From NCBI GenBank assembly GCA_009809945.1, contig WTPW01001128.1, positions 1 to 64,000 of the forward strand: DNA of 64,000 nt, read 5' to 3'. The DNA is from Gigaspora margarita. Lineage: Eukaryota > Glomeromycota > Glomeromycetes > Diversisporales > Gigasporaceae. Below the pieces are notes generated by a model that saw only the letters and a list, made by a program, of their open reading frames with translations, did not search any database and was not told where the DNA came from. The translations under genes were made by a program, and so were the position numbers. Positions 43,741 through 54,692 of this stretch are shown piece by piece; positions within the stretch are counted from its first letter, which is position 1, and every line of letters starts with the position of its first letter.

Positions 43741-44727
43741 AAAAAAAGAAGCAACATGCCTATTAAACAAATTCAAGGGATTATTTGCTACTGGTTTAAG
43801 TCAATTAGTCCAGTATCACAATGTACAGCATGAAATTGATACCGGGGATGCTAGACCCATCAAGCAATCGGCCTACTGAATTGCACCTAATGAACAAGAA
43901 TTTCTAAATAAAGAAATAGAAAGCCTGTTAAAAAATGGGCTAATTAGTAAAATCAAGAGTCCATGGACCTCACCGGTAGTAATCGTTCCAAAGAAAAATT
44001 GGAAACTCTGGTTATGCGTCAATTATCATAAGCTCAATGCCGTAACGAAAAAGGATGCTTACCCCCTACCCCGAATTGACGACCTATTAGAAACTTTCAG
44101 AAAAGCTAAATCGTTTTCTTCCCTTGACTTAGCCAGTGGATATTGGCAGATACAGATGAAAAAAGAAGACCGGGAAAAGACTGCCTTTGTAACCCAGCAG
44201 GGCACTTATGCCTTCCCCTTTTTGCATAGGTATGTGCCGGGTTTGCAGAACCTTTCAGACTATGTAATGCCCTGGCAACTTTTCAAAGAACAATGAATGA
44301 TATCCTCTATGAGGATATCAGAAAGAATGTTGCAGTCTATCTCGATGAAATAATTATTTACTCCAGGACTTACCAAGACCATATACTTCATCTCGATATC
44401 GTCCTCGCTAAAATTTCTGCAGCTGGGTTGAAGTTAAATCCCGAAAAATGTGAACTATTTCAGAATAGTATCGCCTTCCTTGGACATATAGTAGGAAAAG
44501 AAGGAATTAGACCGGATGAAGAAAAGGTCTCTAAAGTAAAAAATTTCCCTATACCTATCAACCTACGGCAGCTACAGACTCTCCTCGGTCTGTCTACGTA
44601 TTACTGGCGGTTCATTCCGAATTTTGCTACTATAGCAAAACCTCTATACAGATTATTAGAAAAAGAAGTGAAATTTGAATGGGGACTGAGCAAGAAAATG
44701 CCTTCCAAAGCCTTAAAAACCACCTAA
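43741..44727 (+). pseudogene. Reverse transcriptase domain, active-site YLDE
   Basis: RT of the element. 'VQHEIDTGDARPIKQSAY' leads in, with a TGA at 43877 where Arg is expected. 'SPVVIVPKKNWKLWLCVNYH', 'SSLDLASGYWQIQM' (motif A Asp) and 'AFVTQQGTYAF' follow. A frameshift at about 44225-44240 precedes 'FRLCNALATFQRTMND', and motif C reads 'VAVYLDEIIIY': the second Asp of the usual YLDD is Glu (GAA, 44347-44349). 'LGLSTYYWRFIPNFATIAKP' ends the thumb; another shift at about 44685 follows. The Asp to Glu change should greatly impair activity. Confidence 0.9.
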
Positions 44728-45128
44728 CAACTGCTCCGGTCCTGTGGTACCCAGATTTCAACAAACCCTTCTATCTCCATACCGATGCATCTGGAGTGGG
44801 ACTTGGTGCTGTATTAGCACAAAAAGATGAAAATAAGAAGGAGTATGTGATTGCATACACTAGTAAAAGTCTTACCCGCCCTGAAAGAAACTATGCTGCC
44901 ACCGAACTGGAATGNTATGCTGTGGTTTGGGCTGTAGAATATTTCCACCAATACTTAGGTTACAAACCATTTATTGTGGTAACTGACCACTCTGCCCTAA
45001 AGTGGTTACAACGCTCTGCACTAAAGGGGTAAAGAGCAAGATGGATACTGCGCCTACAACCATACGACTTCACTATACTCCATAGGGCAGGACGAATCCA
45101 TCGAAATGCAGATGCCTTATCCCGAATG
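44728..45128 (+). pseudogene. RNase H domain
   Basis: 'FYLHTDASGVGLGAVLAQ' (first Asp), 'YAATELEXYAVVWAV' (Glu; X is an N at 44914), 'FIVVTDHSALKWL' (second Asp) and 'HRNADALSR' (His and last Asp) are all present. A TAA at 45030-45032 lies before 'RARWILRLQPYDF'. Confidence 0.88.
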
Positions 45129-45879
45129 GTGAAAGAATTCCCACAAAAAGAAGTTAAGAACGAGGTAGTTAATTTCGACCAAAAAGCAGCAGATATAGAG
45201 AATGCTGAAAACGAACCCAATCACGGGGATGAAGTAGAAGTCTTCGAGGCAATTGCCCAAGAATATTTTACAGAAAATGACAAAATACAAGGGACTGGAT
45301 GGACCAATCAGCCTGAATGGATAAATTGGGAAGCAAGAAGTGATGATGGAGTAAGTGATACTGTATACTCCTATGAAGATTATGAAGGAGATAACTCCAA
45401 ATACTCAAGCGAAGAATATGAATTGGAACTTGCCAATTCCAAAGAGCACGAGACCGGTTCCAGGAAGAGTTACTACGGCAGTTGGCCTATGAATTATGGG
45501 AGGAAGTAACTTGGGCAAGACGAGGAGGTTACCATTCGAACGAAAGTCCAACCTACTCATCTACCCGTAGTCCACAGCCCATGGATATAGATGAAGTCTA
45601 CCTCATTGACTTACCTCAGTGGGGAGATTCAATCACGGGTTTGGAATTTGAGGAAGAAATTGATCACGAAGCCGCTCCCTGGGAGAATTCTTCCTTCACC
45701 TGGAATCAAGCTGATTGGAATTACAGTACCAGTGCCGATTTGTGTCCTGACATGAGTATCGACCCTGACGAATGGGCACAACCCTTCGATGAATACACCG
45801 ATTGGGAAACCTATAATAGTATGTAAAAAAAAAGAGGAAATATCAGTAAATAAGGAACCAGATAAAAGAAGGACAATTA

Positions 45880-45915
<36 letters not shown>

Positions 45916-47130
45916 AGACCCGATATTAGAGTATGGATGATCGTGATGGGATAGGGCGAGTAGAGGGGCCCTATCTGAAAAGAAAGTATTATCTACCAAA
46001 ACAAACAATTTATTAGAAAAGCTATAAGTAGAATTAGAGAGAAAATGTGACCAACTGAAAGTAAACCTCACCCACATGTCAGTAAAAGGCAAGCTACCTA
46101 TAGTACCCCCGAACTGCCGATATGGCTTGCAGCATTATTTCAAGAAAATTTCTCCAAGAATTGGATCAAATTTTTAGGACATACCACACATGTCGCAGGC
46201 TCATGAGAAGGGCCAGAAGTAGAAATTAAGAAGATATCCACAAGGATGGATGTTGCTATAGACTTGAAGAGGATGAACGTAAAGCGTTCAAATATTTTTA
46301 AAAATCTGCTGATATAGGTGAAGCTCGTGGAATGCTTCAAGTTGGTGTTTGCTATAACGAAGGAATTGGTGTCGAAAAAGAGAAAATTAAAAAAAAATAC
46401 TTGAAATCTGACAGTAAAATTGAATCCAATCCAGGTTGTCGGTGTCCTGATACAAAGAAGCGTGTATGACTCATATTCTGCTGGAACAGACACAGAAGGA
46501 AATCATTGAGTACTAAAAAGTCTATTGGAGGCTATTGTGTGATCAATGTACGATTTTTTCTATTATACAAGCTGAAACGGGTTGGCAAGAAAACATATTT
46601 CAAATGCCAATAGACCCATGGAAGGAACTAGAAGGAAAAGTAATACTAGCGTAAGAGGCTTGGGTATAAACTAGTTATCATTTATAAAAATCGGCACCAC
46701 TTGCCTTAAGTATTGAACAATTATCTGCCATACGCGGAAAAGAAAGCCACAACAAGAATAATCACCTGATTCGATTCAATAATCTATGCCACGTGTGGTC
46801 AATCCAAAATTCAAGCACCGATTGGCAATCGGAATTATTTACAAATCACGTGTATCAGGATTGCTGATCGAAAGACCTATCGGCAAAACCGAATCTAAAA
46901 TCAAGGTTGGGTGAATTAAATTAATACTTAAAACCTGACATAAAACTCAATCCGGTCCAGGTTGTCGGTATCCTGGCAAGAAATCGAACCAAAGAAAACA
47001 AACATAAAGCATTCATTTGGAAAGTCTAAATAATAGAGCCTCAGCAATATTCCGCTTTAAAAATATACCTTCAGCACCATCAATATCCACCGCATTTCAA
47101 TATTCAGCAACGAAAGAACCTAGAGAAGCA
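45129..47130 (+). other. Long RNase H-integrase spacer of the retrotransposon
   Basis: About 2 kb between two domains that normally lie much closer. The first 700 bp translate, with one shift near 45470, into an acidic Trp/Tyr-rich linker ('GWTNQPEWINWEARSDD', 'SSFTWNQADWNYSTSADL'). It then has a run of 32 A (45883-45914), a Sel1-like fragment (46242-46390) and a pair of direct repeats ('aatcc.gtccaggttgtcgg' at about 46425 and 46945). Coding resumes before integrase at about 47100. Confidence 0.6.
46242..46390 (+). pseudogene. Captured Sel1-repeat fragment
   Basis: 'GCCYRLEEDERKAFKYF', a stop, 'KSADIGEARGMLQVGVCYNE' and 'GIGVEKEK' match the Sel1-like (tetratricopeptide-type) repeat consensus, which has A-x-G-x-LG..Y..G.GV..D..KA.  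Sel1 proteins are a greatly expanded host family in AM fungi. This is about one and a third repeats, with one TAA. It is not part of a normal gypsy pol and looks like host sequence picked up by the element or inserted into it. Confidence 0.7.
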
Positions 47131-48270
47131 AAGCAAGTTCTTCCGAACTAAAAATGGTGGTTTATATAAAGAAAATAAAAGACAAAAGAACAATTGGCTT
47201 AAAGTTGTATCAGAAGCGGAAGTAGGACCGATACTCGCCTTAGCACATGATCAACCGTTGGGAGGCCATTTTGGAAAAGACATTATGTTTAATAAAATTA
47301 GAGATTATTATTATTGGCCTCAAATGTACNATGACATTCGTAAATATGTTGAAACATGTGAGAAATGTCAACGATATGGGCGCAGGAAGTTGAAGGAACC
47401 TTTACACCTGATACCTGTGCAAGCCCCATTTCACCGGGTTGGAATTGATATCGTGGGACCCTTGCCCATTACGCCATGGTCCAATAGATATATTGTAGTA
47501 GCTACCGATTATATGACTAAATGGCCAGAAGCTCATACAATTTCCAGAACCAATGCACAGGAAGTGGCCAAATTCATCTACGAAGACATAATATGCTGCC
47601 ACGGGTGCCCACGCATTTTATTGTCTGATCAAGGATCACATTTTAATAACCGTATTATAGATGAACTTCTTGCAGCTGTGAGCACTAAGCACCACTGCTC
47701 TACCCCCTATTATCCACAAACCAACGGGCTTGTGGAGCGTTTTAACAAAACACTGTGCAGTTCCATAGCAAAGCTGGTCGACAATGTGACGGACTGGGAC
47801 CTGCTAATACCATCAATTCTATTTGCTTACCGTACTGCGAAGCAGGCTACAACCAAGGAAACTCCATTTTTTCTAGTATACGGTCGACAGGCCCATCTAC
47901 CATTACACCCAAGTGAATCTGAGGATATATTAAATGGAACAATTATACAAAGGTTGTATGAGATCGACCATGATCTACCTACAGCCCGAAATAATGCATT
48001 ACATCGAATTAGTAAGGAACAACAAAAACAAAAAGAGCGGCATGATAGGCAGATCAAAGCCACTCATGACTTTGGAATCGGTGAATAAGTTCTCGTGCTT
48101 GATGCTAGGAAATTAGGTACTCATAGCCATAAATTGATGCCCAAATAGAAGGGGCCATATTACATCCATGCTACCCCTAAGAATGAGGCATATAAATTAC
48201 GAGAACTGGACGGAAGAGTACTTGCATCGCCCATCAATAAAAGCCTGTTAAAACTCTATCATGAGTGGAA
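47131..48270 (+). pseudogene. Integrase
   Basis: Joins element cDNA to host DNA. The HHCC finger reads 'LAHDQPLGGHFGKDIMFNK' with 'CEKCQ' downstream; the catalytic D,D,E are in 'GIDIVGPLP', 'LLSDQGSHF' and 'TPYYPQTNGLVERFN'. The frame is open from about 47131 to a TAA at 48086-48088, then continues ('VLVLDARKLGTHSHKL', 'KGPYYIHATPKNEAYKLREL') to about 48270, a GPY-type C-terminal module. One N (47330) lies in the finger region. This is the best preserved domain of the element. Confidence 0.92.
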
Positions 48271-48319
48271 AATATAAAAGGCCCAAGTCCAAATCTTTAA
48301 AAACTTTATCCAAACAAAA

Positions 48320-48715
48320 ATGGGTAATATCTCTACAGTACAAAGAATCCAACTCAATCGACAACTTCTTGAACCAATTAATGTAATTCCAGCTCCATGT
48401 CCGTATTCGGAGGACCAAAATCCTACGGTAAAAATCACAGCGGCCTACTACCATTTAATGTGGGCCCGTAGAAGAGGGAACCAGATCGAATGCCTTGCTT
48501 ATGCCTATTACTTAGGCTCTGTCCTCGATACTATGAACAGAATCCAACGCCGCGACATCTGAGGTATTGTCTCACGCTATTATAGTAGTGCTGCATTGCG
48601 AATCTACTATATTTTTGAGCAATATGGGGTGGAACAGGTCTACTGTACTACCTATACCACTATCGCAAGAATTCATTGCCTAACTGATGAGGAATACCGT
48701 ACACTATTGTTGTAG
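48320..48715 (+). CDS. Extra ORF after integrase (131 codons with one stop)
   Basis: Starts at ATG 48320 ('MGNISTVQRIQLNRQLLEPI'), reads 80 residues to a TGA at 48560-48562, and continues in frame to about 48714 ('GIVSRYYSSAALRIYYIFEQ', 'IHCLTDEEYRTLLL'). The composition is protein-like, with Tyr/Ala-rich helices and no membrane segment. No known family is recognised. It lies between integrase and the polypurine tract, a position where some gypsy elements carry accessory genes. The TGA may be a decayed CGA or TGG codon, so the product was probably about 131 aa. Confidence 0.55.
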
Positions 48716-48738
48716 AGTACACTCGTGGTACTCGTGTA

Positions 48739-48753
48739 TAAGGGTGAGAGAAA
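48739..48753 (+). other. Polypurine tract
   Basis: 'aagggtgagagaaa' directly abuts the 3' LTR and would prime plus-strand synthesis. Confidence 0.75.
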
Positions 48754-49835
48754 TGTGAAGGGCTCCCGCCTTAGGAGTTTCCTTTTTATTATTATTATTT
48801 CTTATTATTTTTTTATTTTTATTGTTATACATATATATATATATCTTGTTTAGTAGTAGTATTAGTCGTACATATATTATTGTTCTCTAAATAGGCTTTG
48901 TTCATACCTGTATCGGTCAGATCAGTCTGATAGGACAGATCGGTCCGATATGTCAGATCGTTCATATCTGAAAGATCGGTCTAATATGACAGATCGGTCC
49001 GATATGTCAGATCGTTCATATCTGACAGATCGGTCTGATATGACAGATCGGTCCGATATGGCAGATCGGTACGATATGTCAGATCGGTTAGTTCTACTAT
49101 TAGTTTCGCCACCAAACCTGTATCAAAGAATATGAATGTAAAAAGTATAAAAGCGATGTCCCTGTCGCCTTGAAATAAAACAACTCAGTAGAGTACAGCT
49201 AACTACGAGTTAACAACTCAGTTGAGTTTTAATACTTCGAAATCATAATAGTAGAAGTAGTAACCCTTCTAAGTTTCATCCATATTATCCTGAATATGCT
49301 TCTGATATCCCTGTTGTTATTATAAAAACCTTGTTGTCAGTTTTGGAGTAACCTTTGAAATTCGAGTAGAAGAGTTAACGTAGAATAGTTACCATGATAC
49401 CTTTATAGAAAAACCTTTAATTGTTACCTTGACCTATTGTTAGCAAAGTCAAACAATACTTGTGTGCCTCATTTATCGAACAATCTGATCCCGTGATACC
49501 GATATCAGACTGATATCCAAATCGACACCATAATTGGAACCTGAAAACTCGGATACCGCATCATCATGTGAACCCCGTGAAAGCAACTTGCTGATTGCAA
49601 GCCGATATCCATATTCATATCCCATAAGCCGCAGCTAGGATTGACTAATAGATTATTGTTGATATCGTCCTACCAAGACTTTCCGAACCTTGAGACCCGG
49701 ACCAAATCTTCCCGCCTCTTTCTGCCTGCCAGTTCAAGGTTTAAGAGTCTTGAGCGCTTAGTAGATAGTATTTTAGTTAGTTTGTTTAGTTAGGTGTATA
49801 GTTTGACCCAACCAGGACCGGTTTATACCTTCTCA
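48754..49835 (+). repeat. 3' LTR (1082 bp)
   Basis: TG...CA ends as in the 5' LTR. The 'gacagatcggtccgatatg' array (48915-49088) has roughly three units more than the 5' copy. The 61-aa 'MSDRSYLKDRS' frame is translation of this array. Confidence 0.92.
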
Positions 49836-49836
49836 A

Positions 49837-49871
49837 CATTCAGCCAATCATTTAATACGACAAACAAATTT
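49837..49871. repeat. Right arm of the hairpin split by the LTR retrotransposon
   Basis: 'cattcagccaatcattta' and 'cgacaaacaaattt' pair with 39736-39774. Confidence 0.7.
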
Positions 49872-50077
49872 GGTGATATTTATTATGGATAGACAATCTT
49901 GTAAGTAATCATGACCTATGGCAATCTGTTTGGATTTTGTATTAAATTTAAAAAATTATTTTAAACTTAACTATATAATAAATTTTATTCAAATTTTACT
50001 AAAATATATTTTGATATTGAAATAATATTTGTATTAAAGTTGAATAATATTTATTAGAATTTATTAAATTTGTGCAC

Positions 50078-50175
50078 TGTGCACAACTGTGCACCCCTGT
50101 GCACCCTATAGTAGCAAATACAAACAATAATTAAGGTTAGGGTAGGGTTAGAGCTAGGGTTTGTTAGAGGTAGGA
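50078..50175. repeat. 'gtgcac' cluster next to a telomere-like tract
   Basis: 'tgtgcac' occurs four times at 50078-50106, followed by 'ggttagggtagggttagagc' and 'tagggtttgtta' (50134-50165). Probably the end and core of a decayed MITE. Confidence 0.5.
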
Positions 50176-50404
50176 TTAAAATTAAATTTAGAATTTAAAG
50201 TAACATCATGAGAAAGTATTTTTTGTTAAAAGTGCAACAGGGTCATCTTAATAGAATGTAATGGGTTATTCTAGTAAAATTTTAAGAAACATAAATAGCC
50301 CTCTATTTATTAATAAAACTTTAGTATATATTAGCTTTAAAATTGTTGTATTTTTTCAAAAATTTGTTGTACGTAATTTTTTTTTAAGCTTTATAATAAA
50401 ATAA

Positions 50405-50535
50405 AATTACAAAAATATATTATTTTTAGATTATTTTAGTTCATAATTTGATTATAAAAAAATTAATTTATATTAAAATACATAATTTTTAGATTATTTT
50501 AGTTCATAATTTGATTATAAAAAATTATTTTATTT
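50405..50535 (+). repeat. Tandem duplication of about 70 bp
   Basis: 'ttttagattattttagttca' followed by 'taatttgattataaaaaa' occurs at about 50426 and 50488. Confidence 0.75.
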
Positions 50536-50589
50536 AAAAATTAATTTTTTAAAATAGGTTATATAAGCCTATTTTAATATAATACAAGT

Positions 50590-50853
50590 CTAAATATGGG
50601 GACTCTAAAGCCTGGCACCTTGTGAAATTACCTGATTTTCCTGATTTTCCAATTTTTAGAGTTAGGGCTAGGGTTAGTTCAGAGAAAAGCTTTTTATATA
50701 TAGTAAAATCACATTTCCAACACTTTTCTTAGTTAACCAAGACTGGTTTAGATAGCTATTTTTTATATATTTCACTTTTTGTCTTTGTTGCTTGCTTTGT
50801 TTGTATGGACTAATCTAGGTGCCAGACTTTAGAAGACTCCTAATATAGCTAGT
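50590..50853. mobile_element. MITE with telomere-like core, copy 2
   Basis: Same family as 31668-31960, in the opposite orientation: 'tctaaagcctggcacctt' and 'gaaattacctga' on the left, 'gttagggctagggttag' inside, and a decayed right end 'ggtgccagactttaga'. It is more diverged than copy 1. Confidence 0.75.
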
Positions 50854-52096
50854 CTATTTCATATTTTATATAGTAAATCATATGTTTATATAATAAATTT
50901 TATAAAAAATAAATAAACATAAATTTCTTATAACATTTTATCTACTAATTTTATTTTAATATTTTTACTATTATTAGAATCAGAAAACTAGCTTTATAAC
51001 ATATTAAATTATCAGAAAAGCTCAATTAAATAAAAAATTTTTTATTTATATTTTTGTAAACTTAGTAATTTTTTAATAATAAAAAAATTAACCTCAAATT
51101 CATCTTAAATTTTTAGGCTTGTCAGTATAACTTATTTTAAGTTAGCTAACTTTTAATATTTTAATTTAAAATATAAATAAAAAATTATATTTTAAATAAT
51201 TTAATTTCATGTTTATAATAAAAATTTTTCACTATTTACTTTTTAAAACTATACTTATTTTAGTACATTGTATAAATTTAGTACAGCAAACAGATAACTA
51301 TTAAGAAATATTAAGTAATTATTAAATTCAATTACTTATTGCCAAAGCGTAGCAAGGACTCTATAGTATAGCAATGGACATGATTTTGTATTGGATTCCA
51401 GTCACATGTACGCATATTAGCCAATTAGCTATAGAGATTAACACAGATCAGCCTGATGTTTATTCTTGGCTTTGGACACTAATAGTATCCATTTTCCTAG
51501 TTATATATTATATAAACACATAATAACAGTTGGAGACAAGTGATCAAAATTAAGATTAAATGAAAAATTTCTGCTAAAGAATAAAATTATTATTGAGTAA
51601 TAATATTTAACTGGCTTTGTCCATCTCTAATATTTATCAACACATGATACAATATCGATATTATTGTACAATTTATGATCCTGTTTTACAAGTTGTAGTT
51701 AGCTAATTGAATTTTAAATGATTTTGTTATTATTACAAAATAACACACAGAAAATAACAAGAAAAAAATTTTATCATAAAAGTATGCATAATAAATACTA
51801 TCTTCTTCCTCTATAATTACCTTCTCTATAGTCACAACCTCTATATAATCACACAAAATTTTAACTACCATTTTTTTTATACAAAAATATCTTTATATAA
51901 GCACAAATAACTTATAATCACTATCACATTTTTTAGAAGCTTTTTGAGATTTTTTTATTAGTAAAATACTTTTATATAATCACAAAATCATATATAAAAG
52001 TCTAAATTTTACTACTATAGATTCCCAAAAGTAAGCTATATTTTTGTTATGCATAAAATCAAAAGTTTGCTTGCTTTGGGTTAAATTTAGTTTTTA
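50854..52096. other. AT-rich intergenic, no gene seen
   Basis: Short 'tataatcac' words near 51800-51990 hint at another decayed MITE (similar words at 56340-56450). The 61-aa minus-strand frame is not convincing. Confidence 0.45.
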
Positions 52097-52940
52097 GCGA
52101 TCCCAAGTAGTTGCTATATAATAAAGTCTAAATTCTACTAAATAAATAGATTATAATTGCTTAAGTAAACTTGTTCAGAAGATCTAAACACATATACTTT
52201 AAAATTTTATTCAAATTGAAAAATTTTTTATTATTTGACTTTTAATTTTTATATTTGTCAAATATACTTTTTAAAAAAATTTTACTTTTTTCTTTTTTTT
52301 TTTGTATTAAGGTGAGGTCATGCCTCTGGTCTTTATTGAATGTATATTAATCATTACAATATCGCTATACAATCTTTTATATACTATCTACTTAAGCACC
52401 GAGACTTGGACTAATTTAACCATGACCTAAACCTACCAGAATCTTCCATATTCTGATATATATAGCTGACCTGAATTTGTACGTCCCTTTTCTAACCAAC
52501 AATTGGTATTCACATGTCTGCTACTTTACCCACACTACCTAGTATCATCACTTCCAATTTGGTATCAGTTGCCAGGTAGGCGCTTTATGCTTCCAAATTG
52601 GTATACCTGAGTCCCCTACTGGCATACTTCTCAGGAGTTTGTATCTCAAGCTATGCAGCTGCATCTACCACATTGGGTAAGCATCTCAAGCCTGCATGCT
52701 ACTACAACTAGCTGTTTTTCCTGCATCTTCGGGGCCCTGGATTTAGCGTTTTGAATTTGGTAATGAAATTTTACTTTTTTTCATCAAACATAAAATCATA
52801 AGTCAAATAATAAAATGTTCTTTAATTTGCTAAAAAGTTTATTATATATGAATTTTGATCTTCTTAATAAGTTTACTTAAGCAATTATCATCGATTTCCA
52901 TAGTAAATTTGGTCTTTACTATGTAGTGATTATTATCGAT
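52097..52940. mobile_element. Diverged relative of the MULE-like element, with nested retroposon
   Basis: The left half ('agtagttgctatataataaa', 'cttaagtaaacttgtt', 'tttattatttgacttttaat') and right half match the inner arms of 27274-27924. The 474-bp retroposon at 52292-52765 interrupts its central hairpin. The outer simple-repeat arms are missing, and a half-element of similar sequence follows at about 53050-53330. Confidence 0.65.
52292..52765 (-). mobile_element. Retroposon (SINE-like or LINE tail), 15-bp target duplication
   Basis: 'aaattttactttttt' occurs exactly at 52277-52291 and 52766-52780. A T-rich start (52293-52303) is the poly(A) tail of a minus-strand insert. The body is richer in G/C than its surroundings ('tgcctctggtctttattgaa', 'cttcggggccctgg'). 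No coding region and no clear tRNA head was recognised, so SINE and 5'-truncated LINE are both possible. Its 3' end does not match the LINE at 957-8899. Confidence 0.82.
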
Positions 52941-53933
52941 TGATTGTAGAAGTAGCTTATTTTTAGGTAAATAAGTTTTTGGGTTTTTTGGTCAAAGCAA
53001 AGGGTAGCTTATTTTCAGAAATATGGTAAGTAAATCGATTAATAAATTAAAAACTATTTGACATGCAAATTATACAAATTCTGAAATTTTGACAAACTTG
53101 ACAAACTATTATTAATTTGTTTTTATATTATTTGTTGGACAAAAAAATAATTTATTTTTTTTGTCCAATATAAAGTAAAGAAATCAATTAATAAAAGTTC
53201 ATCCAAATTATGTAAAAATTTTAGAATATGTGTAATTTGTTATTCCAAACAACTTTACTTAATGCATAAAAGGTTATTTACTTAGTACAATTCAGACTTT
53301 AATATATAGCAACTATTTGTAATTATAATATTTACTTCTATATATGGGTAGAGACATTTATCATCTGATTTTTTAGGGGGAGGGTGTCAGAGGGATTATC
53401 AGGTGCTATATAATATAGTATTATCGCCAATCAAAATTGTCCAAAATAACTATATAAAATTTTTAATATTATTAATAATTAAAAATATAAAAATTTTATT
53501 TTATATAAATCTCTATAATCTTCTTCACAATTACTAATCCAAATTAGATTAAAATTTTTCTGATGATATATATAATATTTGGCTACAACATATTAAGATT
53601 TCAGCCATTTTGTATTAGTAATTCTTGAAAAATTGCTTAACCAGACTCAAACTCAATTATGGTTCATTACAAATCTGATTTGAAGTCTGCAGACTGGTCT
53701 GAATCCAAATATATTATATATACTATTTGGTGCTAAACAAGTTACTTAGTGCATGAAGTTAGAATTAAATAGTAAAATTTTGTAAATTATAAGATTTTAT
53801 AGAATTTTATTAATAAAATTCTATAAAATCTTATAATTTACAAATTTTTATTAATTAATTCTAACTTCATGCACTAAGTAAACTTGTTCAGCATCAAAAA
53901 ATACATTAAATCAGTATAAATATTTTTTATTTA

Positions 53934-54185
53934 GGCCATTTGAATTTATAATTTCGTTTAACGTTCCCTTAAGGAGCTTAAGCGTAGTGGGGGGAGGGGG
54001 TCAAATTAAACAAACATATTAAAATTGCAAAAAATAAACACATTATTATTGGTTGACTTATAAGCACGTGACTTATTGGAATCCTAAAACGTGATGAGCA
54101 TTCTGATTGGCCTGTTTAATTCTAGGGGAGATCTTAGAGCTGGTGGGGGGGAGAACGTTAAACGAAATTGTAATTTCGAACAGCC
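53934..54185. mobile_element. Harbinger-like MITE in satellite spacer
   Basis: Ends 'ggccatttgaa' and 'ttcgaacagcc' are inverted, with arms 'taatttcgtttaacgttc' on both sides. 'tta' flanks both ends (53931-53933, 54186-54188), and the uninterrupted satellite copy near 55135-55150 has a single 'tta' at that point, confirming the 3-bp duplication. Guanine-rich 'gggggg' runs lie inside each arm. The 71-aa minus-strand frame is not a gene. Confidence 0.82.
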
Positions 54186-54391
54186 TTACTTGAAAATTAG
54201 AGAAAAATACATAATTTTTGAATTTTTGATCAAAATAGTCAAATTTAAGTATCTTTTTTCCAAATTTTAAGTAAAAGAAAAACAACACTACTGATTTAAT
54301 GTATTTTAGATACTGAACAAGTTTACTTAGTGCATAAAGTTAAAATTAATTAATAAAATTTTGTGAATCATAAGATTTTATAGAATTTTAT

Positions 54392-54692
54392 TAATAATTT
54401 TCTGTCTTACTATTTGTTGTTCATACCTACCTTTGTTATAATTTCCTACAAGATCATATCATGACCAGAAATCTTCTATGGGAAGTTTTCTGGTCACAAA
54501 TAATTACGTGAAAATTATAATAAAGGTAGGCATGAACAACATAAGTTAGGGTATTACTCATAAATTTCCTGTGAGCTTAAAAATTACAGCAGAGATTTCT
54601 GATAATCATATGATACAAATGACCCTTCAGGCCATCTGTATTCTATGATTATCAGGAATTACTACTGTAATTTTTAAACTCCCAGAAAATTA
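54392..54692. mobile_element. Two-hairpin MITE insertion in satellite palindrome
   Basis: Interrupts the central 'attttattaataaaat' of satellite unit 2. It has one hairpin ('gttgttcatacctacctt' with 'aaggtaggcatgaacaac', 54418-54542) and a second ('cttaaaaattacagcagaga' with 'ctactgtaatttttaaact', 54575-54690). 'taata' may be the duplicated target. The first hairpin may itself have inserted next to the second. Confidence 0.65.

Larger units (their letters stand above)
39791..49835 (+). mobile_element. Ty3/gypsy LTR retrotransposon, about 10 kb
   Basis: Bounded by similar LTRs that start TGTGAAGG and end CCTTCTCA, with 'acat' on both outer sides (39787-39790, 49836-49839) as the target duplication. 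Domain order gag, protease, RT, RNase H, integrase is that of Ty3/gypsy. A primer-binding site and polypurine tract are in place. Coding regions hold several stops (mostly TGA/TAG/TAA at CGA-, TGG- or CAA-like sites), two frameshifts, a 701-bp insert in gag, and an RT active-site change. The LTRs differ at scattered bases only, so insertion is fairly recent compared with the decay of the LINE, and the element may have been partly defective already. Confidence 0.93.

Noticed and set aside
48950-49135. Small 'DRSDMTDRSDM' protein in the LTR
   Set aside because: It is translation of the LTR tandem array; the 5' LTR array has a different length and reading.
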